This document shows, in pieces, positions 17,921-26,811 of a stretch of 64,000 nt of DNA. The notes under the pieces were generated by a model. That model was not told the DNA's origin and did no database searches. It saw only the letters and a program-made list of their open reading frames with translations. This DNA is from Candidatus Cloacimonas sp. (GTDB lineage: Bacteria > Cloacimonadota > Cloacimonadia > Cloacimonadales > Cloacimonadaceae), in the NCBI GenBank assembly GCA_023227825.1, contig JALOCJ010000004.1, positions 62,001-126,000 of the forward strand, in the 5' to 3' direction. The first letter of the stretch is position 1; each line of letters starts with the position of its first letter. The position numbers and the translations under genes were made by a program.

Positions 17921-18250
17921 GCGACGGTGGCAGAAGTCCATCGGGAAAAGAGGTTGAGAGGGTTGAGAAGGTTTAGAGGGTTTAGATTCCTTAAAGCCCT
18001 TTAGGGGGATACAATTATAACAACGGTGACAGAAACCCCTCGGGAAAAGAGGTTGAGAAGGTTGAGAAGGTTTAGAAGGTTGAGATTCTTTAAAGCTCTT
18101 TAGGGTGATACAATTATAGCGATGGGTGCTTAAGCACCTAGGGAAAAGAGGTTGAGAGGGTTGAGAAGGTTTAGAAGGTTGAGATTCTTTAAAGCCCTTT
18201 TAGGTGATACATTTATAGCGACAGGTGAGTAAGCCCACTCGGGGAAATGT
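17921..18250. repeat. 99-bp tandem repeat, about 3.3 copies
   Basis: The landmark GGGAAAAGAGG recurs at 17943, 18042 and 18141, an exact 99-bp period, with a truncated, slightly shifted copy ending near 18250. Each unit holds a variable hairpin (for example GGTGCTTAAGCACC in the third copy), a purine-rich 9-bp subrepeat of GGTTGAGAA type, and an AT-rich part with GATACAATTATA. A single diverged copy lies at 35812-35905. No convincing gene. The rest of the gap up to the mraZ promoter (18250-18740) holds two RGGA-loop hairpins and otherwise AT-rich sequence with nothing I can identify. Confidence 0.85.
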
Positions 18251-18320
18251 AAGCTCCCTTTTCTTTTTTCTTTTTCTCTTTTTATCTTGCCTGCACCCAA
18301 ATATTTCCAGGTTGCCGGAA

Positions 18321-18340
18321 GGTTGACCTCCTGGTCAACC
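18321..18340. repeat. RGGA-loop hairpin, dispersed family
   Basis: GGTTGACC-TCCT-GGTCAACC, a perfect 8-bp stem. On the minus strand the tetraloop is AGGA. The 20-bp element is identical, in opposite orientation, to the four hairpins of the array at 48208-48347, and is flanked by CCGGAA as they are by TTCCGG. Confidence 0.75.
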
Positions 18341-18402
18341 ACCTCTAATGTTTTATTTCATTAATGAAAGGCAAAAGGAAACGAAGATACAGGGTTGCTA
18401 AA

Positions 18403-18422
18403 GAACAACAAGGATGTCGTTC
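18403..18422. repeat. RGGA-loop hairpin, dispersed family
   Basis: GAACAACA-AGGA-TGTCGTTC with one mismatch, followed by TTCCG. The centre, ACAAGGATGT, matches the published in-vitro-selected CsrA binding consensus (RUACARGGAUGU) over its last ten positions. A near-identical element with a perfect stem lies at 51827. Confidence 0.65.
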
Positions 18423-18747
18423 TTCCGAAACCATATAATTTCCATTTTACAAGTAATAGTTTGGGGAATGATGATGATTTATAGAGCAGGAAAAAATTGT
18501 AATTCCAAACCCCTCAAGAATCTTTTTAAATAAAGGATTGAACACTTTTCCTGCCACTCTAAAGCAAAAAATTTTTTTAACTTTTTTTAATTTATTGCTC
18601 TACAGAATGTTACAATTATTATTGCCATTTTCCTGGTAATGAGATTATATATATAATTTCAAGTAAGGCAGAAAATTAAATAATCAAATTTCATACAAAA
18701 TAGAGGAAAGCGTAGCAGCGAAATATGAAAAAAAATGCATTTTGCAC

Positions 18748-18811
18748 TTGACAAGAAAAACAGAGTGTCATATAAGAACCACAGGAACTCAGAAAAACTC
18801 AAAAAATCTCA
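18748..18811 (+). promoter_or_regulatory. mraZ (dcw) promoter and MraZ-type operator repeats
   Basis: TTGACA (18748-18753), 17-bp spacer, TATAAG (18771-18776), the best sigma-70 promoter in the window. Directly after the expected start point CTCA recurs at 18788, 18798 and 18808, exactly 10 bp apart, within an A-rich context (complement TTGAG-N5-TTGAG-N5-CTGAG). MraZ of E. coli binds short direct repeats at 10-bp spacing in its own promoter, so this triple repeat is a good candidate for autoregulation of the division cluster. The 5' leader to mraZ is ~115 nt. Confidence 0.7.
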
Positions 18812-18899
18812 AGGTGGTTCACAGAAATGAGACAAAAAAGCACGGACAGTAAAGCAAAAAACGGTTTTTTAAGGAAATCCGAAAAAAAGGATGTCAGCT

Positions 18900-19340
18900 A
18901 TGTCTGGTGAATTTCTTGGTATCTTTGAAAATGCTGTGCATAAACAGAGGGTAATAATTCCGGCGGCTTTCAAGAAGAAATTTTCGGAGGAAGCGGAAAA
19001 AAAAGTTATCGTTACTTTAGGTCCCAATGATACGATTGCTATTTATCCTTTGGACTGCTGGAAAGCAACACTGGAACGATTAAAAAACGGTGATGAACAC
19101 AGTCATAAACTACGCACTCAATTGATTGATTTTGCAATGACGGAGCAGGAATTGGAAGGACCTGGAAGGGTGCGGATTCATGAAATGCTGTTGAATGAAG
19201 TTAATATTACAGATAGTGTTGTAATCAAAGGTGAAGGTCATTATATTTCACTTTGGAATCCCAAGGTCTATAATGAAGTGCGTGCCAGTAAACTCAATCA
19301 ACATCGCAAACAATTCAGTTCTGAGGATTATCAATTATGA
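18900..19340 (+). CDS. mraZ: Transcriptional regulator MraZ
   Basis: 146 residues, two swapped-hairpin AbrB-like halves: GEFLGIFENAVHKQRVIIPA at the N-terminus and GRVRIHEMLLNEVNITDSV in the second half, each carrying the DNA-contacting region. First gene of the dcw cluster, expected to repress it by binding the 10-bp repeats at 18788-18811. An ATG at 18891 touches the AAAAAGG ribosome site. The ATG at 18900 is spaced correctly and gives the usual MraZ N-terminus (MSGEF). Overlaps rsmH by four bases. Confidence 0.93.
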   Translation: MSGEFLGIFENAVHKQRVIIPAAFKKKFSEEAEKKVIVTLGPNDTIAIYPLDCWKATLERLKNGDEHSHKLRTQLIDFAMTEQELEGPGRVRIHEMLLNEVNITDSVVIKGEGHYISLWNPKVYNEVRASKLNQHRKQFSSEDYQL

Positions 19341-20320
19341 CTTTTCACACTCCGGTGATGGTGCAAGAATGCCTCTCCTATTTAAATCTGAGAGCAGGAC
19401 ATATTTATGTAGATGCTACAACCGGAGGTGGAGGACACAGTTTAGCTATGCTTAATGCTCAACCCGAAATTAAATTATATTGTTTTGACCAGGATATTGA
19501 GGCACTAGAAGAAGCAGGAAAAAAACTAAATAACTCTCAAAATGTAGAACTGATTCATTCTAATTTTAAGCAATTACGCACAGAACTTGCCTATCGTAAA
19601 GTGAAAGGAATTGATGGCATACTATTTGATTTGGGTGTTTCTTCTCATCAGTTGGAAAGTGCGGAACGGGGTTTTAGTTTTGAAAAAGATGCTCCTTTGG
19701 ATATGCGGATGGATAAAAACCTGAATTACAATGCCTATAATGCTGTTAACGAATTAGATGCTAAAACACTAACCAGAATATTCAGGGACTATGGAGAAGA
19801 ACAAAATGCATATCGTATAGCTAAAGCCATTGAAAAAAGCCCCAAACCGATAAAGACCACAAGTGAACTGGCAAAAATAGTAGAAAGCGTTGCAGGAAAA
19901 GGAACAAAAACATCATTAAAAACCAAAGTAAGAATTTTTCAGGCATTGAGGATTTATGTAAATAAAGAATTGGAATTCCTTTCTCTGGCTTTACAAGATG
20001 CTATCAATTTGTTAAATCCCCAAGGTAGAATAGTTGTTCTCAGCTATCATTCTCTGGAAGATAGAATTGTGAAACAAACATTTAAAAAAGCGGAACAGGA
20101 TAATGAAAAACAGCCAGTTCGGTATAACAGTAATAATAACTACCATCGGCAGTTAATTATTTTAACCAAAAAACCCGTAACAGCTACGGAAGAAGAAATT
20201 TTAGTTAATCCCCGTTCACGCAGTGCAAAATTGCGGGCGGGAGAAAAAGTGCAAAGGGAAAATAGAGAAATAAAAAACAGTCGGAAACCAAGCCGACAAA
20301 ATACACAGGAGGAAAAATGA
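19337..20320 (+). CDS. rsmH: 16S rRNA m4C1402 methyltransferase RsmH (MraW)
   Basis: 327 residues. N-terminal HTPVMVQECLSYLNLR, SAM-binding YVDATTGGGGHSLAML, DLGVSSHQLESAERGFSF, PLDMRMD, and the late motif GRIVVLSYHSLEDRIVK are all diagnostic. It methylates N4 of C1402 in the 16S rRNA decoding centre, and is conserved in dcw clusters next to mraZ. Start overlaps the mraZ stop (ATGA), and its own stop overlaps the next start the same way. The C-terminal ~25 residues are basic. Confidence 0.96.
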   Translation: MTFHTPVMVQECLSYLNLRAGHIYVDATTGGGGHSLAMLNAQPEIKLYCFDQDIEALEEAGKKLNNSQNVELIHSNFKQLRTELAYRKVKGIDGILFDLGVSSHQLESAERGFSFEKDAPLDMRMDKNLNYNAYNAVNELDAKTLTRIFRDYGEEQNAYRIAKAIEKSPKPIKTTSELAKIVESVAGKGTKTSLKTKVRIFQALRIYVNKELEFLSLALQDAINLLNPQGRIVVLSYHSLEDRIVKQTFKKAEQDNEKQPVRYNSNNNYHRQLIILTKKPVTATEEEILVNPRSRSAKLRAGEKVQRENREIKNSRKPSRQNTQEEK

Positions 20321-20673
20321 GGGGAAAAATCCTGATTCTCGTGTCCCTATTCGCAATTGTATTTTTTCTCAATTTCTATAACAACAACCGCATTGTGAAT
20401 TATACCAGACAAATATCAGCTCTGGAAAAAACCTATTATGCGGAAAAGATTATCAATACTGAATTACTGGTAGAACTTGATGACTTGCGCAGTGGAAGGC
20501 ATATTGCTTCTTTAGTAAGAGTAGAATTGAGCAATTTCATTCCTGAACAACAGGCAGGCAAAATTATTTATGTGCACGAGCCCTCTCCCAAACAGGAAAA
20601 GAAAACCTATTGCATCATAGACCTGCTGTCTAAAAAAGCAGAAGCTAAAAATGTAAAAATTTTGCTGGACTAA
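20317..20673 (+). CDS. ftsL: FtsL/DivIC-like septum protein
   Basis: 118 residues: a short cytoplasmic start (MRGK), one membrane helix (ILILVSLFAIVFFLNFY), then a heptad-patterned extracytoplasmic helix (VNYTRQISALEKTYYAEKII) and a tail. No enzymatic motif. The topology, size and position between rsmH and ftsI are those of FtsL, which bridges FtsQ/B and activates FtsWI. Sequence itself is poorly conserved in this family, so the call relies heavily on synteny. Overlaps rsmH by four bases. Confidence 0.8.
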   Translation: MRGKILILVSLFAIVFFLNFYNNNRIVNYTRQISALEKTYYAEKIINTELLVELDDLRSGRHIASLVRVELSNFIPEQQAGKIIYVHEPSPKQEKKTYCIIDLLSKKAEAKNVKILLD

Positions 20674-20674
20674 T

Positions 20675-22849
20675 ATGAAATCCCGTTTCTACTTTTTAGT
20701 TGTTATTTTTGGTCTGGCAGTTGCTGTCTGGACTGTATATTTATTCTGCATTCAGATTTTAGACCCTTTTAATCTGGCAGGGGCAAGAAGAATGCGTTAT
20801 ACACCCCAAAAAGAAATCCTGATTCCGCGTAGGGGTTCAATTTTAGATACCCAGGGTAATCTTTTAGTAAGCTCCGTAATCTACTATCAAATAGATATTG
20901 ACCGTAATTCTGTTGCTTCCTGGGCAAAAGAAGAAAAAATGCCATTAGCAAAAGCTTTTGAGATGTATGCTGAGATTATTTCCGCTCAAACATCTTTAAC
21001 TAAAGAAGATGTATTAAAGCGCTTAAATTATGGCAATAAAATCAGTTCTATTCAGATAAGTAATAAAATAAGCGAAGTGGAACTGGACAAATTAATCAAG
21101 GAATTGAAAGCAAAGAAGATGCCTGGTTTGATTCATAGCTTTGCCTCAATGAAAAGAATTTATTCTAAGGACATTTTAGCTGCCAGAGTTCTGGGTTCTG
21201 TGCGCGAAGTTTCCAATGGCTATGATCCTGCTACGAACAGTAAATCCCTCTATAAACTGGCAGGGGTCTGCGGAATTGAATCTACTTACGATAAATATCT
21301 TTCCGGAAATTATGGTTGGAAAGAAGTTGTTTTAGATGCTAATCATCAGCCGGTTCCCTATCCCAATTTACATTCCAGGAAACCCGAAAACGGGCTTAAT
21401 TTATATTTAACCATAGATTCCAAGATTCAGGAAATTGTGGAAAATGCCCTTTATGAAGGAATGGAACAATATTTAGCCAAAAATGCCGGTGCTATTGTTA
21501 TGGACCCTAATACAGGTAAAATTTTAGCTATGGCAGGTGTTTCCGGAGAAGATAAAACCGAAGATCCTAATTTCGTGAGGGTAAAATCCAATATACCTGT
21601 TAGTTTTATGTTTGAACCAGGTTCTACAATGAAACCTTTAACTATGCTGCCGGCAATTGAACATAAACTTGTTAAACCAACTGAAAAATTTCTGTGTGGC
21701 AGATATCAAGTAGGGCGAAGAGTTATTTCCGATACCCATCAATATGGAGAATTAACTCCCCGGGAAATTATTACCAAATCCAGCAATGTCGGTATTGCTA
21801 AAATAGCTGAAAGAATTGGACCTACACGGCTTTATGAAAATTTCATTGCTTTGGGATTTGGCCAAAAAACTGCTCTTAATTTGTCAGGTGAATCCAGCGG
21901 AATGTTTGCCAAGCTGCAAAACTGGGATGGCTATACTTTACATTCCATTGCCTTCGGACAAGGAATTTCAACCACTGCTTTACAACTTGCCACTGCTTAT
22001 AGTGCTATTGCTAACGGTGGAAAATTGATGAAACCACTAATTGTGGAGAGTATAAAAGATGACGAAGGCAAAATCATTGAACAGTTTGAACCCTCTGTCT
22101 TGCGAAATGTTGCTTCATCTGCTGCTACAGATACAATTAAATCTTATCTGCAGGGAGTGGTAGATTCCGGAACAGCCAGACACATAAAAATGGATTATAT
22201 TCAGGTTGGCGGTAAAACAGGAACCGCTCAAAAAAATATAACCGGTACTAAAGGTTACAGCCAGGGAAAATATAGTTCCGTATTTATAGGTATGTTTCCC
22301 ATTGAAAAACCCCAGATGGTAGTTGTGGTCTTTTTTGATGAGCCGGCTCCAGGTTTTCATTATGGCAGCACCAGCAGCGCTCCTACCTTTAAAAAGATTG
22401 TAGAAAATATACTTTTTATGCCCGATTGTCAGATTTTACCCTATAATGAACGCTTGATGCAAACAACGCTGACTATGCCGAATCTAATAGGGATTCATCT
22501 TTTTCAAGCAGAAAGCACTCTAAACCGCTATGGATTTCAATATAAAGTAGAAGGACCTGATTCTGCTTCAATTGTTATAGATCAATATCCTAAAGCTGGA
22601 GTAACTGTAGACCCCCATTATCCTATAACCTTAAAAATAGGGCTTAATGCCGATAAAAAAGCTCCCGTTTATGAAACAGGAACGATGCCCAATTTAATAG
22701 GACTAAGTTTGCGGGATGCCTTAAAACAGGCATCAGTTCAAGGGCTGGCAGTTAATATTCGCGGTTCCGGTATTGTTCGTTCACAATCAGTACTTCCAGG
22801 AAGTAGAATTCTGAAAGGCAGTAAATGCTATCTGGAGGCGTCTCTGTGA
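20675..22849 (+). CDS. ftsI: Penicillin-binding protein FtsI/PBP2-type transpeptidase with two PASTA domains
   Basis: 724 residues: one N-terminal membrane helix (~5-28), dimerisation domain beginning RRGSILDTQGNLL, transpeptidase domain with active-site S317 (PGSTMKP), SSN at 369-371 and KTG at 514-516, then two PASTA domains starting with MPNLIG at about 601 and 671. It cross-links septal peptidoglycan. C-terminal PASTA modules on the dcw transpeptidase are common in Gram-positives (PBP2x, SpoVD) and in some deep diderm phyla. The stop codon overlaps the GTG start of the murE-murF gene. Confidence 0.94.
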   Translation: MKSRFYFLVVIFGLAVAVWTVYLFCIQILDPFNLAGARRMRYTPQKEILIPRRGSILDTQGNLLVSSVIYYQIDIDRNSVASWAKEEKMPLAKAFEMYAEIISAQTSLTKEDVLKRLNYGNKISSIQISNKISEVELDKLIKELKAKKMPGLIHSFASMKRIYSKDILAARVLGSVREVSNGYDPATNSKSLYKLAGVCGIESTYDKYLSGNYGWKEVVLDANHQPVPYPNLHSRKPENGLNLYLTIDSKIQEIVENALYEGMEQYLAKNAGAIVMDPNTGKILAMAGVSGEDKTEDPNFVRVKSNIPVSFMFEPGSTMKPLTMLPAIEHKLVKPTEKFLCGRYQVGRRVISDTHQYGELTPREIITKSSNVGIAKIAERIGPTRLYENFIALGFGQKTALNLSGESSGMFAKLQNWDGYTLHSIAFGQGISTTALQLATAYSAIANGGKLMKPLIVESIKDDEGKIIEQFEPSVLRNVASSAATDTIKSYLQGVVDSGTARHIKMDYIQVGGKTGTAQKNITGTKGYSQGKYSSVFIGMFPIEKPQMVVVVFFDEPAPGFHYGSTSSAPTFKKIVENILFMPDCQILPYNERLMQTTLTMPNLIGIHLFQAESTLNRYGFQYKVEGPDSASIVIDQYPKAGVTVDPHYPITLKIGLNADKKAPVYETGTMPNLIGLSLRDALKQASVQGLAVNIRGSGIVRSQSVLPGSRILKGSKCYLEASL

Positions 22850-25695
22850 TTTACAGAATCCTGGATGCCCTTAAAGAGCATTCTCTGCTTGTAGAAACAG
22901 CAAATTTGAAAAAGCTGGAAAACTGGCAGGGAAAAGTGCAGACAGATAACAGAAAAATAAAGCCCGGAGACATTTTCGTCTGCATTCAAGGTGCTAATTT
23001 TGATGGACATAACTTCATCAATTCTGCTTTGGAAAAAGGTGCAGCACTTATTGTCTGCCGGGAAATCAATAAAAAAGATATCCCCTATATTAAAGTGAAA
23101 GATAGTCGTAAAGCAGCTGCTGTAATTGCTAGAACTGTAATGCTGCCGGAAAAAATTACTTATACATTAATAGGTATAACCGGAACAAACGGAAAAACTA
23201 CTACTTCGTTGATTTTGTATGAAGCTTTAAGAAACCTGGGGTTTCGTTGCGGATGGATTGGAACTTTGGGTTACTATATTGAAGGTAAAAAATTCCCCTC
23301 CGAAAGAACAACTCCTGATATAATTGAACTGAATGAGATTTTTGCTCAAATGATAAAAGCAAAAGTGGATTATGTGGTAATGGAGGTCTCTTCTCATTCC
23401 CTTTCTCTGGATAGGATTTACGGAGTTAAGTTTGACTACTGTCTGTTCAGCAATCTGGGCTATGACCATTTGGATTTTCATCAGACCCTGGAAAATTACG
23501 GTAAAGCAAAGATGAGCTTTTTTGAACAGGGGGCAAAAGATGGCAGTATATCTGTTATCAATACGGCTGATTCTTTTGGAGTTCAGATAAGGGATATGTT
23601 GAAAGAAAAAAAGGCAAAAGTTTATTCCCTTGGGAGTAATGATGCTGAATTTCAATACTTAGATATAAAAACAGATATTAGCAAAAGCAGTTTTAAGCTT
23701 GTTGCAGAAAATTGTGAAATCTCAGTTACCAGCCGTTTAATAGGCAGTTTTAATATTCAAAATTTGGGTTTGGCTGCTTTAACCTTATATGCTTTGGGCT
23801 TTAGTCCTGAAGAAATACACCATTCTCTGCAGGACATTCCTCCAGTAAAAGGCAGATTGGAAAGAGTGGAAAATAACTGTAAAATTGGTATTTTTATTGA
23901 CTATGCCCATACACCTGAAGCAATAGAGAATGTTTTAAAAGCAGTGGAAGATTTGCCGCATAAGAGAATTCTTACTCTTATGGGAACTGGAGGTGATAGA
24001 GATAAGGGTAAGCGTCCTTTAATGCTGAAATCAGCTTTAAATCATAGTGATGTTGTAATTATCAGTGACGATAACCCTCGCAGTGAAAATCCGGAAGCCA
24101 TTATTAAAGATATTGTCTCCTCTGCAGATATCTTTTTGCCCTGGTGGATTATCAGAAATCGGCAACAGGCAATTACTTCCATAATTCGTCTTGCCCAAAA
24201 AGAGGACATAGTTCTTATCTGCGGAAAAGGAAGTGAGGATTATCAAGAAATTGAAGGCATCCGTCATCATTTTAATGATCGGGAAGAGACCCTGAAAGCT
24301 CTTTCCGAACGAGAAGCAATAAATAAAGATGATGACGAATTGATTTTGCCGATTGATCAGACCCTGTTGAAATTATTGCTAACACCAAATTGGGAACCGG
24401 AACCTAAGGGATATAGAGAGCCATCTTCTTATTATTTTCTTTCTACTGATTCTCGTTCTATAAAACCGGGAAGTGTGTTTATAGCCATTAAAGGAGAAAG
24501 ATATGATGGACACAGCTATCTGGAAGATATCCTGAAAATTAAAGAGAACTGTGCAATCGGGGAAATACCTTATCCGCTTAATCAATCCTCAGAGAAAAAT
24601 AGATATTATCAAGTGGATAATTGCCTGAAGGCAATGGGACTTATCAGCAGAAAATATTTACAGCTGTTTCCAGCTAAGAAAATTGCCCTCACAGGAAGCA
24701 CGGGTAAAACTACCTGTAAAGAATTAATGGCTCAAGTTCTGCAAAGCTCAGCTCCCGTTTTAAAAACCTTGGCAAACGAAAATAATATAATTGGCTTATG
24801 TAAAACTATTATAAGAATCAAGCCGGAACAGCAATATGCAATCTTTGAACTGGGAACTAATCACTTTGGAGAAATTGCCGCTCTTGCTGAAGTTGCTAAT
24901 CCTGATATTGGTATTATTTTGAATATTGGACCCTCTCATCTGGAATATTTTGGGGATGAGGAAGGTGTTTTTAGAGAAAAAATTACTCTTTTTAAAAGAC
25001 CACTTGCTTTGCGTTTATATCCTGGAGATGATTATCGTTTTAAATGCTTTGCCAATGAAGGAATAAGCATCGGTTACAATGAGAATTGTGATTATAGAAT
25101 TACTCAGCATAAATGTTATAGCGAAAATCAATCTTTTTACTTAAATGAGGACTTATGGGTTTTACCTTACGGAGCCCCTCATTTTGCACTAAATTCTGCT
25201 TTTGCTATTGTCCTGGGATTGAAACTGGGAATTAAAAAAGAAAAGATCCAAACAGCACTAAATGAACCCATCCAGCTGGAACTGAGAAATCAGGTAGAAA
25301 AAAGAGGAACGGGACTTTTAATTCTGGATTGTTATAATGCTAATCCTTATTCTATGCAAAAAGCACTGGAATATTGGCAGGAACTAAATCCGGAACTACC
25401 ACATTATGCTATTTTGGGTGATATGCTAGAACTGGGAGAAAGTTCTATTATGTATCACCAGATGATTTCTGCCATGCTTTCAGAAATGCATTATGAGCAG
25501 TTAATTACGGTCGGAAATTATTCCCGTATATTTCATCCTGAAAATGAAAGCCCTATTCTACACTATAACACAGTGGAAGAATTGATTGCTAACCGAAAAT
25601 TAAATTCCCTTCCTGAAAATGCAGTTATATTAGTTAAGGGTTCACACGCAATTCAGTTAGAGCGTATTATCCCTATTTTGAAAGGAGAGAACTGA
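22846..25695 (+). CDS. murE-murF: MurE-MurF fusion: UDP-MurNAc-tripeptide and -pentapeptide ligase
   Basis: About 949 residues containing two complete Mur ligases in one frame. MurE half (~1-490): TDNRKIKPGDIFVC, ATP loop GITGTNGKTTTS (113-118), and DNPR at ~409-412, the signature for meso-diaminopimelate addition. MurF half (~500-949): STDSRSIKPGSVFIA, ATP loop LTGSTGKTT (617-623), the NENN.IG motif, LDCYNANPYSM and ILGDMLELG. The enzyme should add both meso-DAP and D-Ala-D-Ala. I start at GTG 22846, which has TCTGGAGG seven bases upstream and overlaps the ftsI stop as GTGA. An ATG at 22825 lies inside ftsI with no good site. No frameshift or stop separates the halves. Confidence 0.93.
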   Translation: MIYRILDALKEHSLLVETANLKKLENWQGKVQTDNRKIKPGDIFVCIQGANFDGHNFINSALEKGAALIVCREINKKDIPYIKVKDSRKAAAVIARTVMLPEKITYTLIGITGTNGKTTTSLILYEALRNLGFRCGWIGTLGYYIEGKKFPSERTTPDIIELNEIFAQMIKAKVDYVVMEVSSHSLSLDRIYGVKFDYCLFSNLGYDHLDFHQTLENYGKAKMSFFEQGAKDGSISVINTADSFGVQIRDMLKEKKAKVYSLGSNDAEFQYLDIKTDISKSSFKLVAENCEISVTSRLIGSFNIQNLGLAALTLYALGFSPEEIHHSLQDIPPVKGRLERVENNCKIGIFIDYAHTPEAIENVLKAVEDLPHKRILTLMGTGGDRDKGKRPLMLKSALNHSDVVIISDDNPRSENPEAIIKDIVSSADIFLPWWIIRNRQQAITSIIRLAQKEDIVLICGKGSEDYQEIEGIRHHFNDREETLKALSEREAINKDDDELILPIDQTLLKLLLTPNWEPEPKGYREPSSYYFLSTDSRSIKPGSVFIAIKGERYDGHSYLEDILKIKENCAIGEIPYPLNQSSEKNRYYQVDNCLKAMGLISRKYLQLFPAKKIALTGSTGKTTCKELMAQVLQSSAPVLKTLANENNIIGLCKTIIRIKPEQQYAIFELGTNHFGEIAALAEVANPDIGIILNIGPSHLEYFGDEEGVFREKITLFKRPLALRLYPGDDYRFKCFANEGISIGYNENCDYRITQHKCYSENQSFYLNEDLWVLPYGAPHFALNSAFAIVLGLKLGIKKEKIQTALNEPIQLELRNQVEKRGTGLLILDCYNANPYSMQKALEYWQELNPELPHYAILGDMLELGESSIMYHQMISAMLSEMHYEQLITVGNYSRIFHPENESPILHYNTVEELIANRKLNSLPENAVILVKGSHAIQLERIIPILKGEN

Positions 25696-26798
25696 TGTTT
25701 TATCATCTTCTATATCCTCTGGCAAAGTATAGCATTGTTTTTAATGTTTTTCGCTATGTAACTTTTCGTTCCATAGGAGCTTTTATAACTTCTCTGTTAA
25801 TTTCTCTATTCTTAGGTCCTATCTTTATCAGGATGCTGAAAAAAATGTCTGCCATAGAGACAATAGATGAAGACCTTCCGGAAAGACATCGTTTGAAGCA
25901 GGGAACTCCAACAATGGGAGGAATAATTATCCTGGTTTCTTTGTTGATTTCTTCCCTTTTATGGAATGTATTAACCAATCCGGCAATTTTAATGATCATA
26001 TTAACTACCGTTTGGTTAGGCATTTTGGGCTTTTTGGATGATTATTTGAAAAATTTCGTGAAAGCTAAAAAAGGACTTATTCCCCGTTATAAACTTTTAG
26101 GTCAGCTTTCAGTCGGCTTAATTCTTACCTTGGCAATTTATTACAGCAGTTCCGTTTCAGAAAATATTACGGCTTTGCAGATACCTTTTTTCAAGAACCT
26201 GATAATTCCCTTGGGCTGGGTTTTCATTCCTTTTGCGGTTCTGTTTATAACCGGAACTTCCAATGCCGTAAATTTAACTGATGGCTTGGATGGACTGGCA
26301 GCAGGAACTTTAACCTTTTCCTTTCTGGGTTTGGGAGTGATGAGTTATTTGAAAGGAAACTATATCGTAGCGGATTATTTGAATCTGGAATTCATTTCCA
26401 GTGCAGGAGAACTGACTGTTTTCATCAGTGCTATAATGGGAACTTTAATAGGTTTTCTCTGGTTCAATAGCTATCCGGCACAGGTTTTTATGGGAGATAC
26501 AGGTTCTTTAACATTAGGTGGTATTGCAGCTGTAATTTCTATTCTGCTGAAAGAGGAAATTTTCTTTCTTATTCTTGGTTTCATTTTTGTATATGAAGCA
26601 CTTAGTGTTATTATTCAGCGTTCCTGGTTTAAATATACAAAGCGTAAATATGGTCAGGGACACAGAGTTTTTCTTTGTGCTCCGGTTCATCATCATTATG
26701 AGCTAAAAGGTATCCACGAATCTAAAATAGTTATGCGGTTTTATATTGTAGCTGCCTTGCTTACTGCTGTTGGTTTATCAACCATCAAGCTGCGCTAA
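25695..26798 (+). CDS. mraY: Phospho-MurNAc-pentapeptide-transferase MraY
   Basis: 367 residues, about ten membrane helices. Family motifs: RHRLKQGTPTMGGIIIL, the catalytic region LGFLDDYLKNF, GTSNAVNLTDGLDGLAAG, FMGDTGSLTLGG and CAPVHHHYELKG. It makes lipid I by moving phospho-MurNAc-pentapeptide onto undecaprenyl phosphate. Start overlaps the upstream stop by one base (TGATG). Length is standard. Confidence 0.96.
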   Translation: MFYHLLYPLAKYSIVFNVFRYVTFRSIGAFITSLLISLFLGPIFIRMLKKMSAIETIDEDLPERHRLKQGTPTMGGIIILVSLLISSLLWNVLTNPAILMIILTTVWLGILGFLDDYLKNFVKAKKGLIPRYKLLGQLSVGLILTLAIYYSSSVSENITALQIPFFKNLIIPLGWVFIPFAVLFITGTSNAVNLTDGLDGLAAGTLTFSFLGLGVMSYLKGNYIVADYLNLEFISSAGELTVFISAIMGTLIGFLWFNSYPAQVFMGDTGSLTLGGIAAVISILLKEEIFFLILGFIFVYEALSVIIQRSWFKYTKRKYGQGHRVFLCAPVHHHYELKGIHESKIVMRFYIVAALLTAVGLSTIKLR

Positions 26799-26811
26799 AA
26801 GGTTCTAAAGA

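Noticed and set aside
18130..18342. 70-codon minus-strand open frame over the 99-bp repeats
   Set aside because: Low-complexity Leu-Asn repeats produced by the purine-rich subrepeat; no start signal and no family resemblance.
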